Notes: generated from the sequence alone by a model not told the origin. A DNA stretch of 64,000 nt from Streptomyces bambusae (GCF_020532645.1 NZ_JAJAUZ010000004.1:124001-188000), one strand, 5' to 3'. Numbered from the stretch's first letter, positions 1-9,405 are shown. Program-made: numbers and translations.

Positions 1-173
1 GGCAAGATCACCGCATCGAGGTAATGAACACGCTTCCCAAGGTCAACTGGGCGAATGGGCCATTACTGTTCCTCGTGTTCTGGAGGGATTCCCGAACAAA
101 TGCCCCTTTCCTCCTCTTTCCGGTGACGTGACAGGTGCGCCGGTGACGATCCTGACCAAGGAGAGCCCGTCCG
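1..173 (+). promoter_or_regulatory. Leader region of the 2-methylisoborneol operon
   Basis: This gene-free stretch precedes the encapsulin ATG at 174 and is less GC-rich than its surroundings, so it should hold the operon promoter. An AAGGAG ribosome binding site lies at about 160-165. I cannot assign -10 and -35 boxes with confidence. Open frames on the opposite strand here look like GC-skew shadows. Confidence 0.4.
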
Positions 174-1586
174 ATGACCGTTGAGACCAGCCCCGAGGTG
201 CAGCCGGACGCACCCCGGCAGGCCAGCCTGGCCACGGCAGCCGCCCGCAACCTCGCCTCCACGACCAAGTCCGCCCCGCAGATGCAGGAGATCACCTCCC
301 GCTGGCTGCTGCGGAGCCTTCCCTGGGTGGAGACCAAGGGCGGCACGTACCGGGTGAACCGACGGCTGAGCTACACCGTCGGCGACGGGCGCATCGAGTT
401 CGTCCAGGACGGTGCCGACGTCCGCGTCATCCCCCGCGAACTCGGCGAACTCGCCCTGCTGCGCGGCTTCGAGGACGAGGGCGTGCTGATCGCGCTCGCC
501 AACCGGTGCGTCCAGCGCGACTTCCGCGCCGGCGAGGTCCTCGTCGAGCGCGGCACCCCCGCCGAGCACATCCACCTGATCGCGCACGGCCGGATCAGCC
601 AGAGCGCCCCCGGCAAGTACGGGGACGAAGTCGCGGTCGCCGTCCTGGCCGACGGCGACCGCTACGGCGAGAACGCGCTGCTCGACGCCGACGCCACCTG
701 GGACTACACGGCCACCGCCGAGACCCCCGGCACCCTGCTGACGCTGTCCCGCGCCGACTTCGAGGCGATCCGCAGCCAGGCACCCGGACTCCATTCGCAC
801 ATCGAGCAGTTCAGCTCGCTGCCGCTCCAGCGCCAGAACCGGCACGGCGAGGCCGAGATCGCGATGTCCGCCGGCCACACCGGCGAGCCCGAACTCCCCG
901 GCACCTTCGTCGACTACGAGCTCAACCCCCGCGAGTACGAGCTGTCCATCGCGCAGACCGTGCTCCGTGTCCACACCAGGGTCGCCGACCTCTACAACGG
1001 TCCGCACAACCAGACCGAGGAACAGCTCCGGCTCACCATCGAGGCGCTGCGCGAGCGCCAGGAGTACGAGCTGGTCAACAACCGGGAGTTCGGCCTCCTC
1101 CACAACGCCGCCTTCAAGCAGCGCATCCAGACCCACTCCGGACCGCCCACCCCGGACGACCTCGACGAGCTGCTCTGCCGCCGCCGCGGCACCCGCTTCT
1201 TCTTCGCCCACCCCAAGGCGATCGCCGCGATCGGCCGCGAGTTCAACTCCCGCGGGCTCTACCCCTCCCACGTGGACGTCGGCGGGCAGCAGGTGCCGGC
1301 CTGGCGCGGGGTGCCGATCCTGCCGTGCAACAAGATCCCGATCTCCAAGGACAACACCACCTCGATCCTCGCCATGCGCACCGGCGAGGACAACCAGGGC
1401 GTCATCGGCCTCCGCCAGACCGGGCTGCCCGAGGAGTACGAGCCGGGCCTGTCCGTGCGGTTCATGGGCATCAGCGACCAGGCGATCATGTCGTACCTCG
1501 TCACGACGTACTACTCCGCCGCGATCCTGGTCCCCGACGCGCTCGGCGTCCTGGAGAACGTCCAGATCGCCCGCCGGCGCGACTGA
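174..1586 (+). CDS. Family 2B encapsulin shell protein with cyclic-nucleotide-binding domain (EshA-like)
   Basis: The 470-aa protein carries a CRP-type cyclic-nucleotide-binding domain at about residues 110-205 (GEVLVERG start, then a [10 protein letters not shown] segment like the phosphate-binding cassette). It is inserted into a larger alpha/beta shell fold covering the rest of the chain. That arrangement is known for EshA-like family 2B encapsulins, which use an HK97-type phage fold to build protein nanocompartments. The next gene is 2-methylisoborneol synthase, the known cargo of such shells. The ATG is preceded by AAGGAG. The cNMP domain suggests ligand control of the shell, but its ligand cannot be read from sequence. 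The gene was formerly annotated simply as a Crp-family regulator; there is no HTH. Confidence 0.88.
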   Translation: MTVETSPEVQPDAPRQASLATAAARNLASTTKSAPQMQEITSRWLLRSLPWVETKGGTYRVNRRLSYTVGDGRIEFVQDGADVRVIPRELGELALLRGFEDEGVLIALANRCVQRDFRAGEVLVERGTPAEHIHLIAHGRISQSAPGKYGDEVAVAVLADGDRYGENALLDADATWDYTATAETPGTLLTLSRADFEAIRSQAPGLHSHIEQFSSLPLQRQNRHGEAEIAMSAGHTGEPELPGTFVDYELNPREYELSIAQTVLRVHTRVADLYNGPHNQTEEQLRLTIEALRERQEYELVNNREFGLLHNAAFKQRIQTHSGPPTPDDLDELLCRRRGTRFFFAHPKAIAAIGREFNSRGLYPSHVDVGGQQVPAWRGVPILPCNKIPISKDNTTSILAMRTGEDNQGVIGLRQTGLPEEYEPGLSVRFMGISDQAIMSYLVTTYYSAAILVPDALGVLENVQIARRRD

Positions 1587-1697
1587 GAGCCCCGCCCGCC
1601 CGAAGGCCGTCGGCCCGGACCGCTCCGGGCCCGGCCGGGCATGCCCGGGACCAGGGAACGAACCGGGACAGCCCACCCACCCCTCTAGGAGTCACGG

Positions 1698-3128
1698 ATG
1701 CCCGAGCCCGGGCTCTCCCCGCTTCAGTCGAGCCTGCCCTCCGCCGCGGCACACTTCGGGGCACACGTCCTCGCGCACGCCGTCAACGACCCCGCCGCCG
1801 GTGCCGGGGCGGCGGTCGGCGGCCGCCCCACCGTGCCCGCCGCACCCGCCACCGCGACCGTGCCGGAGCCGCCCGCTCCGGAGCCGCCCGCTCCGGCGCC
1901 GCCGCCGGCGGGCCGGCCCCTCCCCTCCGTCCCGTCCCTGGTTACGTCGCTCGCCGCGCCGCCGGCCGAACCGGAAGCCGCCCCCGTGGCACACGGCTCC
2001 GCCCTGGAGCGGATCATCCGCGGGCCCAGCGGCATCGGCACCGAAAGCCTGCACTTCGCCCCGCGCGAGGTGCCGGCAGCGGTCCCGTCGGGGCCCGCCC
2101 CCGGAGCCGTACCGGAGACGGCCGTGCCGGAGGCGGAACCGCCGGCGGCCGGCCGGCCCATTCCCGGCCTCTACCACCACCCCATCGCGACACCCGACCC
2201 GGTGCGTGTCGCGGAGGTCAGCCGCCGCATCAAGGAGTGGGCGGTCGAGGAGTGCTCGCTCTACCCGCCGGAGTGGGAGGACCAGTTCGACGGGTTCTCC
2301 GTGGCGAGCTACATGGTCGGCTGCCACCCGGACGCCCCGACCATCGACCACCTGATGATCGCCACCCGCCTCATGGTCGCCGAGAACGTCGTCGACGACT
2401 GCTACTGCGAGGACCACGGAGGTTCGCCCGTCGGACTCGGCGGGCGGCTCCTCATGGCGCACACTGCACTCGACCCCGTCCACACGGCGGCCGAGTACGC
2501 GCCCGGCTGGACGGAATCGCTCCGGTCGGACGCCCCGCGGCGCGCCTACGACTCCGCCATGCAGTACTTCCGCCAGGGCGCCACCCCTTCCCAGGCGGAC
2601 CGGTTCCGGCACGACATGGCCCGGCTGCACCTCGGCTACCTCGCCGAAGCCGCCTGGGCCGAGACGAACTACGTGCCGGAGGTGTGGGAGTACCTGGCGA
2701 TGCGCCAGTTCAACAACTTCCGCCCCTGCCCGACCATCACCGACACCATCGGCGGCTACGAGCTGCCGGCGGACCTGCACGCCCAGCCCGCCATGCAGCG
2801 GGTCATCGCGCTCGCCGGCAACGCCACCACGATCGCCAACGACCTCTACTCGTACACCAAAGAGCTCGACAGCCCAGGCCTGCACCTGAACCTGCCGGTC
2901 GTGATCTCGGAACGCGAAGGGGTCTCCCACCGCGAGGCCTACCTCAAGGCCGTCGAGATCCACAACGAGCTGATGCACGAGTTCGAGGCCGCTGCCGCCG
3001 AACTGGCCGCCGCCTGCCCCGACCCGCGCGTGCTGCGTTTCCTCAAGGGCGTGGCCGTCTGGGTCGACGGCAACCACCACTGGCACATGACCAACACGTA
3101 CCGCTACAGCCTGCCCGACTTTTGGTAA
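1698..3128 (+). CDS. tpc: 2-methylisoborneol synthase (terpene cyclase)
   Basis: This class I terpene cyclase turns 2-methylgeranyl diphosphate into 2-methylisoborneol, the earthy-musty odorant. The 476-aa protein has the metal-binding motif DDCYCED near residue 233 and the second motif NDLYSYTKE near residue 381, both intact and typical of this enzyme. The first roughly 150 residues are Pro/Ala/Gly-rich and apparently disordered. Short conserved-looking islands (HFGAHVLAHAVNDP, GPSGIGTESLHFAP) fit an encapsulin cargo-loading segment. A clear AGGAG lies just upstream of the ATG. It is second in the three-gene operon, 111 nt after the shell gene and 2 nt before the methyltransferase. Confidence 0.95.
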   Translation: MPEPGLSPLQSSLPSAAAHFGAHVLAHAVNDPAAGAGAAVGGRPTVPAAPATATVPEPPAPEPPAPAPPPAGRPLPSVPSLVTSLAAPPAEPEAAPVAHGSALERIIRGPSGIGTESLHFAPREVPAAVPSGPAPGAVPETAVPEAEPPAAGRPIPGLYHHPIATPDPVRVAEVSRRIKEWAVEECSLYPPEWEDQFDGFSVASYMVGCHPDAPTIDHLMIATRLMVAENVVDDCYCEDHGGSPVGLGGRLLMAHTALDPVHTAAEYAPGWTESLRSDAPRRAYDSAMQYFRQGATPSQADRFRHDMARLHLGYLAEAAWAETNYVPEVWEYLAMRQFNNFRPCPTITDTIGGYELPADLHAQPAMQRVIALAGNATTIANDLYSYTKELDSPGLHLNLPVVISEREGVSHREAYLKAVEIHNELMHEFEAAAAELAAACPDPRVLRFLKGVAVWVDGNHHWHMTNTYRYSLPDFW

Positions 3129-3130
3129 GG

Positions 3131-4012
3131 ATGGATACCCCCGTGACCAGCACCCTCAGCACCACGCCTTTCGTGCCCGCCCCCGCGACCCCCTACCAGG
3201 GCGACATCGCCCGCTACTGGGACGGCGAGGCCCGGCCCGTGAACCTGCGCCTCGGCGACGTGGACGGGCTGTACCACCACCACTACGGCATCGGCGCGAT
3301 CGACCACGCCGCCCTCGGTGACACAGAGGACAGCGAATACGAGAAGAAGCTGATCACCGAGCTGCACCGGCTGGAGTCCGCGCAGGCCGAGGTCCTCCTC
3401 GACCACCTCGGCACCATCGGCCGCGACGACCTGCTCGTGGACGCCGGCTGCGGCCGCGGCGGCTCCATGGTGATGGCCCACCAGCGCTTCGGCTGCAAGG
3501 TCGAGGGCGTCACCCTGTCGGCCAAGCAGGCCGACTTCGGCAACCAGCGGGCCCGTGAACTCGGCCTGGAGGACTCCGTCCACGCCCGGGTCTGCAACAT
3601 GCTCGACATGCCCTTCGAGACCGGCCAGGCCGCCGGCTCCTGGAACAACGAGTCCAGCATGTACGTCGACCTCCACGACCTGTTCGCCGAGCACTCGCGC
3701 ATCCTGTCGGTCGGCGGCCGCTACGTCACCATCACCGGCTGCTGGAACCCGCGCTACGGCCAGCCCTCCAAGTGGGTCTCCCAGATCAACGCCCACTTCG
3801 AGTGCAACATCCACTCCCGCCGCGAGTACCTGCGCGCCATGGCCGACAACCGCCTCGTCCCCCAGGCCGTGATCGACCTGACCCCCGACACGCTGCCCTA
3901 CTGGGAGCTGCGCGCCACCTCGTCGCTGGTCACCGGCATCGAAGAGGCGTTCATCAACTCGTACAAGGACGGCTCCTTCCAGTACGTGCTGATCGCCGCC
4001 GACCGCGTCTGA
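3131..4012 (+). CDS. gppmt: Geranyl diphosphate 2-C-methyltransferase
   Basis: The SAM-dependent enzyme methylates C2 of geranyl diphosphate, giving the substrate of the cyclase encoded just upstream. The 293-aa protein has SAM motif I (VDAGCGRGGSM) near residue 103 and a GVTLSAKQADFG segment as in cyclopropane-synthase-type methyltransferases. A conserved YxHHHYG stretch lies near the N-terminus. The length matches characterised Streptomyces enzymes of about 300 aa. ATG 3131 begins 2 nt after the cyclase stop, so translation is probably coupled; a GTG at 3143 is an alternative start. A strong hairpin follows the gene. Confidence 0.95.
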   Translation: MDTPVTSTLSTTPFVPAPATPYQGDIARYWDGEARPVNLRLGDVDGLYHHHYGIGAIDHAALGDTEDSEYEKKLITELHRLESAQAEVLLDHLGTIGRDDLLVDAGCGRGGSMVMAHQRFGCKVEGVTLSAKQADFGNQRARELGLEDSVHARVCNMLDMPFETGQAAGSWNNESSMYVDLHDLFAEHSRILSVGGRYVTITGCWNPRYGQPSKWVSQINAHFECNIHSRREYLRAMADNRLVPQAVIDLTPDTLPYWELRATSSLVTGIEEAFINSYKDGSFQYVLIAADRV

Positions 4013-4057
4013 CGCTCCGGCCGCGCCCCGCCCCGGCGCCGGCCGGCCGGTGCACTC

Positions 4058-4101
4058 CGCCCGCCCCCGGGACTCCTCCGCAGGAGTTCCGGGGGCGGGC
4101 G
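4058..4101 (+). terminator. Long GC-rich hairpin after the 2-methylisoborneol operon
   Basis: A 13-bp outer stem (CGCCCGCCCCCGG and its complement) continues through a G-T step into a 6-bp inner stem (ACTCCT/AGGAGT) with a CCGC loop. It begins about 45 nt after the methyltransferase stop. There is no U-tract, as is common in Streptomyces terminators. Confidence 0.75.
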
Positions 4102-4255
4102 TCGCCGTGCGCACGCTCCGCAGGATCACCCGAACGGCCCCATCCGGTGGCCGGTCCCCGGGCCCCGGCACACGATCGGAGCAACCAGCGGAGAGGTCCG
4201 CGGCCGCCGGGACCGGCGAAGCGCCCCGGTGCCCGGACCCGGCAGGGAGCGCACC

Positions 4256-4699
4256 ATGGCCAACACCGCACCGGGGACCCCGGCGCCCCCCAGGGGACCG
4301 GCCGGCGGACCCGAGCGCAATGCCTGGGCGGCCGGCGGCACGCTGTTCGCCGGCGTGCTGATGCTCACCCAGGGGATCTTCGGCGTGCTCGCCGGCATCG
4401 CGGGCATCGCCGGGGACGACGTGTACGCCCGGGTCGGGAACTACGTGTTCGAGTTCAACCTGGACGCCTGGGGCTGGATCCACCTGATCCTCGGCGTCCT
4501 CGTCGCCATCACCGGCTGGGGCATCCTCCAGGGCGCCGAATGGGCGCGCGGCGCCGGCATCGGGCTGGCCGTCGTGGTGATGATCGCGCAGTTCATGTGG
4601 CTGCCGTACACCCCTTGGTGGGCGCTGCTGTCCATCGCGCTGTCCGTGTTCGTGATCTGGGCCCTGTGCACCGACCGCGGGTCCGCCGCCGACGGCTGA
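4256..4699 (+). CDS. Small four-helix membrane protein (DUF7144-like)
   Basis: The 147-aa protein has a short Pro/Gly-rich N-terminus and four hydrophobic segments, at about residues 25-45, 68-88, 95-112 and 117-135. Conserved-looking features are the FNLDAWGWIHLILG segment and the GWGILQGAEWARG loop. This pattern is common in actinobacterial membrane proteins of unknown function, often annotated DUF7144. I chose ATG 4256, which has AGGGAG about 7 nt upstream; an in-frame ATG at 4229 is possible but has no good ribosome binding site. It lies 43 nt before the chloride channel gene and may be co-transcribed with it. No catalytic residues are evident. Confidence 0.75.
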   Translation: MANTAPGTPAPPRGPAGGPERNAWAAGGTLFAGVLMLTQGIFGVLAGIAGIAGDDVYARVGNYVFEFNLDAWGWIHLILGVLVAITGWGILQGAEWARGAGIGLAVVVMIAQFMWLPYTPWWALLSIALSVFVIWALCTDRGSAADG

Positions 4700-4741
4700 C
4701 CCGGGCCGGACCGACGCCGCCCGCGAACCCGGAGGAACCAG

Positions 4742-6064
4742 GTGACGGACCACACCGCAACCGGGCGTCCGCCCCAGGAGCCGGCGCCGCACGAGATCCT
4801 GGTCAGCCGGAGGTACCTGGGCCGGCTGCTGTTCTGCCTGGTGCTCGGCATCCCGGTCGCCTTCGCCTGCTTCTTCTTCGTGAGCCTCCAGCACTGGCTC
4901 CAGCACCTCGTGTGGGAGACGCTGCCGCACCACCTCGGCCACGACGAACCGCCCTGGTGGTGGCCGCTGCCCACGCTGGTGCTCGCCGGACTGGTGCTGA
5001 TCCCCGTCGTCACCCGGATGCCGGGGCGCGGCGGACACCTGCCGGTGGACGGTCTCGGCGGCACACCGCTCGGCCCCGACGCGCTGCCCGGCGTCGTCCT
5101 CGCCGCGCTCACCGTCCTGCCGCTCGGGGTTCCGCTGGGCCCCGAGGCGCCCCTGATGGCCGTCGGCAGTGGGCTCGCGCTGCTCGCCGTACGGCGGCTG
5201 CCGCACCCCGTCGGTCCGCAGGAGGCCGCGTTGCTGGCCACGGCCGGCTCGACCGCCGCCATCTCCACCATCCTCGGCGGGCCGCTGGTCGCCGCCATCC
5301 TGGTCGTGGAGGCGGCCGGGATCGCCGGGCTGCGGCTCGTCGTGCTGCTGCTGCCCTGCCTGATCACCAGCGCGGCCGGCGCCCTCGTCTTCACCGGCTT
5401 CGGCAACTGGACGGGTCTGGAGACCGGCGCCCTCAGCCTGACCGGCGTGCCCGCCGACACCCGGCCGGACGCGGGCGACTTCCTGTGGGGCATCCCGCTC
5501 GCGGCGCTGATCGCCGGCCTGGTCGTGCTGGCACGCCGGTTCGGTCTGCGCACGGCCGGCTGGACGGAACGGCGCCCCGTCTCCCGCACCCTGCTGTGCG
5601 CGCTGGCGATCGGCGTGCTGCTCGCCGGGTACGCGCTGCTGACCGGCCGCAATCCGGCCGAGGCGGCCCTGTCCGGTCAGACCACCCTCGCGGCACTGGC
5701 CGCGGACCCGCAGGCCTGGTCCGTGGCGGCACTGCTCGCCCTGGTCGCCTGCAAGGGACTGGCCTGGGGTGTCGCCCTCGGAAGCTTCCGGGGCGGTCCC
5801 GTCTTCCCCTCCCTGCTGGTCGGGGCGGCCGCCGCAGTGGCCTGCGCGGGGCTGCCCGGGCTCGGGACCACCCCGGCGCTCGCCGTCGGGATCGCGGCCG
5901 CGGCGGCGGCGGTCACCCGGCTGCCGCTGTCCGGCTCGGTGCTGGCCTTCCTGCTGCTCGGCACGGACGGCCACCACCAGATGCCGCTGGTGATCACCGC
6001 GGCGGTGACGGCCGTCCTGGTCGCCCAGTTCATGCACAACCGCGAGCAGGAAAAAGCAGCCTGA
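4742..6064 (+). CDS. CLC-type chloride channel or H+/Cl- antiporter
   Basis: The 440-aa polytopic membrane protein belongs to the voltage-gated chloride channel family. The N-domain motif GPEAPLMAVG corresponds to GREGP and keeps the gating glutamate. The GSFRGGPVFPSLLVGAA segment corresponds to the GxFxPxL signature. About ten or more hydrophobic helices are visible. The usual GSGIP anion-binding sequence is not obvious: the equivalent region reads GRGGHLPVDGLGG, so this is a divergent clade and transport mode cannot be predicted. The GTG start has GGAGG 5 nt upstream. Its end is only 7 nt from the convergent reductase gene. Confidence 0.85.
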   Translation: MTDHTATGRPPQEPAPHEILVSRRYLGRLLFCLVLGIPVAFACFFFVSLQHWLQHLVWETLPHHLGHDEPPWWWPLPTLVLAGLVLIPVVTRMPGRGGHLPVDGLGGTPLGPDALPGVVLAALTVLPLGVPLGPEAPLMAVGSGLALLAVRRLPHPVGPQEAALLATAGSTAAISTILGGPLVAAILVVEAAGIAGLRLVVLLLPCLITSAAGALVFTGFGNWTGLETGALSLTGVPADTRPDAGDFLWGIPLAALIAGLVVLARRFGLRTAGWTERRPVSRTLLCALAIGVLLAGYALLTGRNPAEAALSGQTTLAALAADPQAWSVAALLALVACKGLAWGVALGSFRGGPVFPSLLVGAAAAVACAGLPGLGTTPALAVGIAAAAAAVTRLPLSGSVLAFLLLGTDGHHQMPLVITAAVTAVLVAQFMHNREQEKAA

Positions 6065-6071
6065 GTGATCG

Positions 6072-6650
6072 TCAGGCAGCGGGCTCCGTGCGGTGGCGCA
6101 GGAGCACCACGCCGTTGCCGAACGTACGGCTCTCCACGAGGTGCAGCGGTGTCTGCGGGAGGGTGCCGGACGGCGGGAAGAGGAGGTGGCCGGCGCCGAG
6201 CACCACCGGGTGCACGTAGAGGCGGAACTCGTCGACGAGGCCGTGCCGGAGGAACTCCGCGGCGAGCCGGGCACCACCGAGGACCAGGTCGCCCCCCGGC
6301 CGGTCCTTGAGGGCGCGGACCTCGTCGGGGACGACCTCGCCGACCACGGTGGTGTTCCAGCCGGCGCTCTTCAGGGTCCGCGAGTACACGTACTTGGGCA
6401 TGTTCCGCCAGATCGCGGCGAATTCGGCCATCGGGCCGGCGTTCGCCGGGTCCTGGTCGGCGGTCGGCCAGAACTCCTCCATCAGCTGGTGGGTGACGCG
6501 TCCGCTGAGGAAGGCGCCCATGGCGGCCAGTTCCTGGTTGAAGTGGTGGTGCAGTTCGTCGTCCACCCGGTGCCAGTCGATCTCGCGGTCCGGTCCCTCG
6601 AAGTAGCCGTCGAGTGAGACGGACGACATGAAGACGAGCTTTCTGGGCAT
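6072..6650 (-). CDS. Dihydrofolate-reductase-fold protein (RibD C-terminal family)
   Basis: The 192-aa protein has the typical N-terminus RKLVFMSSVSLDGYFEG, the LSGRVTHQ segment and the nucleotide-binding GGARLAAEFLRHGLVDEFRL motif of bacterial DHFR-like/RibD C-terminal reductases. It is probably an NADPH-dependent reductase, but the substrate is unknown; many family members are accessory proteins not involved in folate or riboflavin synthesis. It is transcribed toward the channel gene and lies 54 nt downstream of the serine-hydrolase-like gene on the same strand, so they may form an operon. Confidence 0.85.
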   Translation of the reverse strand: MPRKLVFMSSVSLDGYFEGPDREIDWHRVDDELHHHFNQELAAMGAFLSGRVTHQLMEEFWPTADQDPANAGPMAEFAAIWRNMPKYVYSRTLKSAGWNTTVVGEVVPDEVRALKDRPGGDLVLGGARLAAEFLRHGLVDEFRLYVHPVVLGAGHLLFPPSGTLPQTPLHLVESRTFGNGVVLLRHRTEPAA

Positions 6651-6704
6651 GTGCGGTGGCTCCCGGGGGTCGGCCGTCAGGGGATTGGGGGCGGGGTACG
6701 GGGG

Positions 6705-7586
6705 TCAGCGGAAGGCGGCGGCGCGGAAGGTCTCGCGGACGCGGGCGGCGGCCGCCCGGTCGCGCGGGCCGTCGCCCCGGCCGGTGAGCAGGACCGCCCA
6801 GCGGGACTGCGCGGGGGAGAGCCACAGGCCGGATCCGGCGGGCCCGTGGTGCACCCAGATGTCCTGGCGGCGGTGGGTGCCGGCCGCCGGACGCCAGAAC
6901 AGGCCGCGCGGCGGGGCGAGTTCGCCGGTGCGGATACGGAGCGACTCGCGCACCCAGGCGGCGCCGAACGGCACCGGATCGGGCCCCAGCAGGTGGCGCA
7001 GGAACCGGGTGAGGTCCCCGAGCACCGACCGGATCCCCGGCGGGCCGTCCGCGCCCGGCGCCGTCCGGCGGGGTCCGGTCCGGGTCATGCCCAGGGGCTG
7101 CCAGACCCGCTCGGCGGCGAGCCGGTCGGCGGGGCGGCCGGACAGCCGCTCCACCAGGTGGCCGAGGATGCGGGCGGCGCGGTCGCTGTACTCGACGGTC
7201 TCGCTGGGTGCCCGGTGCAGGGCGGTGTGCAGCAGCGGGACGGGCGGTCCGGCGGCGCTGTCGCGCAACCCGGCGGTGTGGGTGAGCAGATGATGGCTCG
7301 TCACTCCGGCCAGCGGCCGCCCGGACAGCTCGCCCAGGTAGGCGCCGAGCGGGGTGTGCAGCTGGAGGTCCCCGTCCCCGACGAGCGTGCCGACGGCCGG
7401 CCACACGTCGAGGACCTGACCGAGCCCGGCGAGTTCGAACGCGGTGTCCGGCCCCATCCCGGCGCCGGCGGCGCCCTCGGTCAGCGTGGCCCCGGCATCG
7501 CCGACGGCCCAGACGGCACCTGGGTGGATCCGGTCGCGGACGGCGGCCCGCAGAAGGGAGTCGAGGGGGTCGGCGGTGAGCGTCAT
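6705..7586 (-). CDS. Beta-lactamase-fold protein lacking the SxxK catalytic motif
   Basis: The 293-aa protein matches the class C beta-lactamase/esterase family along its length. It has the HHLLTHTAGL segment, the YSD tyrosine motif (VEYSDRAARILG) and the C-terminal HHGPAGSGLWLSP region corresponding to HTG. Where active members read FDLAS(x)TK, this protein has FELAGLGQ, so both the nucleophilic serine and the general-base lysine are replaced. It is therefore likely a pseudo-enzyme or binding protein. There is no signal peptide. ATG 7586 gives a normal family N-terminus. It is divergent from the kinase gene at 7824. Confidence 0.78.
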   Translation of the reverse strand: MTLTADPLDSLLRAAVRDRIHPGAVWAVGDAGATLTEGAAGAGMGPDTAFELAGLGQVLDVWPAVGTLVGDGDLQLHTPLGAYLGELSGRPLAGVTSHHLLTHTAGLRDSAAGPPVPLLHTALHRAPSETVEYSDRAARILGHLVERLSGRPADRLAAERVWQPLGMTRTGPRRTAPGADGPPGIRSVLGDLTRFLRHLLGPDPVPFGAAWVRESLRIRTGELAPPRGLFWRPAAGTHRRQDIWVHHGPAGSGLWLSPAQSRWAVLLTGRGDGPRDRAAAARVRETFRAAAFR

Positions 7587-7823
7587 GGTCTCCCCGGTGA
7601 AGGTCCGTGCGCCCCACGGGGCGCGCCCTGTGTGGTCCGCTGGCCGCGGACCCGGCCCGGCCACCGAGGCCTGGCGGCCGATCCGCCGGACAGACCCTAG
7701 CCCGCGGGCCCCCGTGCTGCGGAGAGCGCCACGGGGGCAACCGGGGGCACCGGAGGCGCACGATCCGCACGCCGCTACCATCGCTCGACGGCGATGTGAC
7801 GGGTGTGGTGGAGGGGTCGTACG

Positions 7824-9359
7824 GTGAGTGTGACCGAGCTGCCGGGGCAGATCGGCCCCTACCGGCCGGAGCGCCGGATCGGGGCCGGCGGGATGGGGGC
7901 CGTCTACTACGCGCACCCCGAGGGCGGCGAGCCCGTCGCCGTGAAGGTGCTGCACCCGGAGTACGCCGGGGATCCGGCGCACCGCCTGAGGTTCGCCCGC
8001 GAAGTGGCGCTGCTGACCCGGGTCGCCGGGCCGTACGTCGTCGGACTGGTCGGCGCCGACGCGTCCGCCGAACGGCCCTGGCTGGCCACCCCGTACGTTC
8101 CGGGCGACACCCTGGCCCAGCACGTCCAGGCGCACGGGCCGCTCACCGGGACCAACCTGCTGACCTTCGCCGCGGCCACCGCGCACGCCCTCGCGTGCAT
8201 CCACCGGGCGGGGGTCGCCCACCGCGACCTCAAGCCCGCGAACGTGATCCTGGCCGCGGACGGGCCGCGGGTGCTGGACTTCGGGATCGCCCACCACCTG
8301 GACGCCACCGCGGTGACCGCGACCCGCATGGTCACCGGCACGCCCGGCTGGATGGCGCCCGAGCAGCTGGAGAGCGGCGCCACCGGCACCGCGTCCGACC
8401 TGTTCGCGTGGGGGCTGCTCACCGCGTACGCGGCGACCGGCCGGCACCCCTTCGGCGCCCCCACCGGGATCGAGTTCCGCATCGTGACGGGCGTGCCCGC
8501 GCTGGACGGCGTACCGGCCGAACTGGCCGGGCTGGTGCGGGAGGCGCTGGCGAAGGACGCGGCGGCACGGCCCACCGCGGCCGCGCTCGCCGCCCGCACG
8601 GCGGCCCGGCACGGGCCCACCGGGACGGCGGTGTTCCCCACCCTCGCCGACGCCCGCGCCGCCGCACCGCCGCTGACCTCGGCGCTGTGGGCCGTGCCGA
8701 CCGTGCACGCCCGCAGCGGGGCCCCGGAGACCGGGGAGCCGGGCCTGGGGCACCCGCAGGACCCGGAGGCCGGGGCGCCCGGCGATCCGCCCGGCGCGGA
8801 CCTGCTGCCGGCGCTGCTGGCGGAGATCGAGACGGCGGGCCGGGCGGCCCATGCCGCCGCCTCGCGGCTCGCCGACGGGCTGATCGGCTCGCCCGAACAC
8901 GTCCGGTACACCGCGCAGGCCACCCGGCTGACCGCCTTCAGCCGGACGCAGCAGTACCAGGCCGGCCGGGCCCTGTACCACCTGCGGCGTGCGGAGCACA
9001 CGAGGGTCGTGGAGGCGCTGCACCGGATGCTGGCGCGGGACCCGAGCCGGGCCGGCGAGGCACTGCGGCACTTCCGCAGCCCGGCCGGGCAGTCCGTGCT
9101 GCGGCAGGCCGGCTACCGGGGCGGTGCGCTGGACCTCGCCGACCGCCTGATCGTCGTCACCGGTGCGGGCTGGCAGACCCTGGCCGGGCACATCGCCCGC
9201 CACGACCCCGACTTCCCGCACCTGCCCGAAGCCACCCGCCGGGCCTGGGCGGCGGCGACCGCGGCGACCGCGGCGAGCGCACCGGCCGCGCCCGCGGAGT
9301 CCGTCGCCGGGCGGACCGCGGCCCGGGTGGCCCGGTGGTGGCGGGAGCGCGCCCGCTGA
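7824..9359 (+). CDS. Soluble Ser/Thr protein kinase
   Basis: The 511-aa protein has a complete N-terminal Hanks-type kinase domain (about residues 8-265): glycine loop GAGGMGAVYYA, VAVKVL lysine, catalytic HRDLKPAN near residue 133, DFGIA near 152 and the APE-like MAPEQ. Unlike most actinobacterial Pkn proteins it has no transmembrane helix. The C-terminal 200 residues are mostly helical, rich in Ala and Arg, and match no domain I recognise. The GTG at 7824 is preceded by GGAGGGG 7 nt upstream. The substrates are unknown; the gene stands alone, divergent from the beta-lactamase-like gene. Confidence 0.88.
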   Translation: MSVTELPGQIGPYRPERRIGAGGMGAVYYAHPEGGEPVAVKVLHPEYAGDPAHRLRFAREVALLTRVAGPYVVGLVGADASAERPWLATPYVPGDTLAQHVQAHGPLTGTNLLTFAAATAHALACIHRAGVAHRDLKPANVILAADGPRVLDFGIAHHLDATAVTATRMVTGTPGWMAPEQLESGATGTASDLFAWGLLTAYAATGRHPFGAPTGIEFRIVTGVPALDGVPAELAGLVREALAKDAAARPTAAALAARTAARHGPTGTAVFPTLADARAAAPPLTSALWAVPTVHARSGAPETGEPGLGHPQDPEAGAPGDPPGADLLPALLAEIETAGRAAHAAASRLADGLIGSPEHVRYTAQATRLTAFSRTQQYQAGRALYHLRRAEHTRVVEALHRMLARDPSRAGEALRHFRSPAGQSVLRQAGYRGGALDLADRLIVVTGAGWQTLAGHIARHDPDFPHLPEATRRAWAAATAATAASAPAAPAESVAGRTAARVARWWRERAR

Positions 9360-9363
9360 GAGG

Positions 9364-9405
9364 CGGTCAGGCTGCCTCCGCGAGAGACGGTCAGGCTGCC
9401 TCCGC
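9364..9405. repeat. 18-bp direct repeat at the stop of the flavin oxidase gene
   Basis: CGGTCAGGCTGCCTCCGC occurs at 9364-9381 and again at 9388-9405, a 24-nt period. The second copy contains the stop codon and last codons of the oxidase gene; the first lies outside it. It looks like a small tandem duplication that added a spare copy of the gene end between two convergent genes. Confidence 0.7.

Noticed and set aside
63..1676. Long minus-strand open frame opposite the encapsulin gene
   Set aside because: It reads across two plus-strand genes, is Val/Gly/Ala/Asp-biased, and matches no family; the encapsulin frame has clear domain motifs.
7824..9359. Ser/Thr kinase at 7.8 kb as part of the conflict island
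   Set aside because: It is separated by a convergent gene end from the protease operon and has no adaptor domain or overlap with it; no sequence evidence links them.
9364..9405. Direct repeat as an integration (att) site
   Set aside because: The copies are only 24 nt apart, no tRNA gene or integrase is nearby, and the pattern fits a small tandem duplication.
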